6,566 bases of DNA from NCBI GenBank assembly GCA_015520475.1, contig WAQA01000236.1, forward strand, positions 1-6,566. Reading direction: 5' to 3'. The number at the start of each line of letters is the position of its first letter. Position 1 is the first letter of the stretch. This DNA is from Candidatus Bathyarchaeota archaeon. Lineage in GTDB: Archaea; Thermoproteota; Bathyarchaeia; Bathyarchaeales; WAQA01. The notes under the pieces were generated by a model. The model was not told where the DNA came from. It saw only the letters and a program-made list of their open reading frames with translations, and did not search any database. Both the position numbers and the translations under genes were made by a program. Below are positions 5,991 through 6,566 of the stretch, in pieces.

Positions 5991-6343
5991 TGGCTAAAGG
6001 AAAAGAGATTCTTAGTAGACGTCAATTGATACTGGGGTTAACCTTCATATTTGCATCCGGACTCCTAATTGGATATCTAGGTCACTCAATAACGTCGCCT
6101 CCAATCACATATCATTTCAGCGAAGACTTCACTAAACAAAGCCTAAAGGATATGCGGATGGAGATTCTCTCGGAGATCGACTTCGCCGTAAGCAAGGCTG
6201 AGGCTGAGGGAACATATAACTGCTGTGTGGATCCGCCATGCAGAATATGCTTTGTGATGGAGGGTGAATGCAACTGCAAGGATGAACTGGAATCAGGCGG
6301 AGATGTATGTGAGGAATGCAGGGATAGACTTGCAGGTAGATAG
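5990..6343 (+). CDS. small membrane-anchored eight-cysteine protein
   Basis: The 117 residues comprise a short basic cytoplasmic start, one membrane segment (12-31), an outer linker with a charged, probably helical stretch (about 43-72), and a C-terminal domain. The domain's cysteines 78, 79, 84, 87, 94, 96, 107 and 110 are arranged CC-x4-C-x2-C-x6-C-x-C-x10-C-x2-C. The same order, with the PPC, C-x-C, ELE-x-G and VC-x-EC elements conserved, occurs in the outer domain of the upstream transporter. Eight paired cysteines could bind two metal ions (two C4 sites), carry Cu or Hg, or form disulfides kept reduced by the transporter. The sequence does not decide between these. No lipobox (no Cys near the helix end) is seen, so the helix is a membrane anchor. 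The stop/start overlap with the transporter gene argues for a shared task. No named family is recognised. Confidence 0.87.
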   Translation: MAKGKEILSRRQLILGLTFIFASGLLIGYLGHSITSPPITYHFSEDFTKQSLKDMRMEILSEIDFAVSKAEAEGTYNCCVDPPCRICFVMEGECNCKDELESGGDVCEECRDRLAGR

Positions 6344-6369
6344 GCTTAGAAATCGATAATATCCAGACC

Positions 6370-6402
6370 TATATAGAACACCTTTAAATTTGGATGGAGG
6401 TG
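6370..6402 (+). promoter_or_regulatory. candidate TATA elements and displaced ribosome site before the HMA gene
   Basis: TATATAG (6370-6376) and TTTAAATT (6383-6390) are TATA-like and would give starts near 6398 and 6412. GGAGGTG (6396-6402) is a full ribosome site, yet no standard start codon in the HMA frame lies at a normal distance. ATA 6410 is seven bases downstream and GTG 6428 is 25 bases away. The HMA gene may therefore have its own promoter and an uncertain start. Confidence 0.4.
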
Positions 6403-6427
6403 TGAAGGTATACAGTCAAAAAAGAAG

Positions 6428-6566
6428 GTGACTCTGAGGATTGAGGGAATGCACTGTGAGGCATGCGCCGTCTCAATCAACATGTTATTGACAAATAAGG
6501 CTGGAGTCGAGAGGGTCCACGTTAACTTTGAGAGAGGAACAGCCGAAATAGAATATGACGATGAAG
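6428..6566 (+). CDS. heavy-metal-associated (HMA) domain protein, 3' end outside window
   Basis: The first 46 codons encode the ferredoxin-like HMA fold. A first strand VTLRIEG is followed by the metal-binding GMHCEAC (residues 7-13 from this start; Cys10 and Cys13), a helix (AVSINMLLTNKAGV) and a second strand leading to VHVNFERGTAEIEYDD. Such domains bind Cu(I), or Hg, Zn or Cd in relatives, and occur alone as chaperones (CopZ, MerP) or at the N-terminus of metal-pumping P-type ATPases and mercuric reductases. The window end hides which applies. The start is uncertain: GTG 6428 is the only standard codon, but the full ribosome site GGAGGTG fits an ATA at 6410 better (residues IQSKKK before VTLR). 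It lies 84 bases after the cysteine-rich protein gene. The context favours a role in metal handling with the transporter pair. Confidence 0.87.
   Translation, partial: MTLRIEGMHCEACAVSINMLLTNKAGVERVHVNFERGTAEIEYDDE

Noticed and set aside
5642..6025. 127-codon minus-strand frame across the transporter/small-protein junction
   Set aside because: It is antisense to two well-supported genes including their conserved cysteine domain, and has no promoter or ribosome site.

Overview
The window is archaeal. It has a typical archaeal/eukaryote-type ATP-dependent DNA ligase and a cupin-fold phosphoglucose isomerase, which is the archaeal alternative to the classical enzyme. AT-rich TATA-like boxes lie 20-60 bases ahead of genes, and the strong Shine-Dalgarno sites fit GGAGGTGA. 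Arginine is written mostly AGG/AGA and isoleucine often ATA, as in many thermophilic archaea. The sequence alone does not fix a finer taxonomic position. All supported genes are on the + strand.

Left part (1-3206), housekeeping: the last 20 codons of an unidentified gene (3-65), then DNA ligase (lig, 133-1815), orotate phosphoribosyltransferase (pyrE, 1877-2506) and cupin-type glucose-6-phosphate isomerase (pgiA, 2622-3206). They look like separately expressed neighbours: pyrE and pgiA each have a candidate promoter, and no shared pathway links the three.

Middle (3207-4764): 3207-3650 has no convincing gene. One reading frame in it looks protein-like but is cut by three stop codons, so it may be a gene relic. 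Two small four-helix membrane proteins follow (3654-4247 and 4291-4764). They appear to be diverged tandem paralogues, because their last two helices align without gaps. Their function is unknown.

Right part (4765-6566), the most interesting: a perfect 12-bp inverted repeat (4820-4852) covers the likely TATA box of a two-gene unit. The first gene is a CcdA/DsbD-type thiol-disulfide transporter that carries an extra cysteine-rich outer domain and a C-terminal membrane anchor. The second, overlapping it by one base, is a small membrane-anchored protein with the same eight-cysteine domain. After 84 bases comes the start of a heavy-metal-associated (HMA) domain protein with a GMHCEAC metal site, cut by the window end. 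Together these suggest a metal- or redox-responsive locus that passes reducing equivalents across the membrane to cysteine-rich outer proteins, with an inner metal carrier or pump. The substrate (copper, mercury, or a protein or haem thiol target) is not determined by the sequence.
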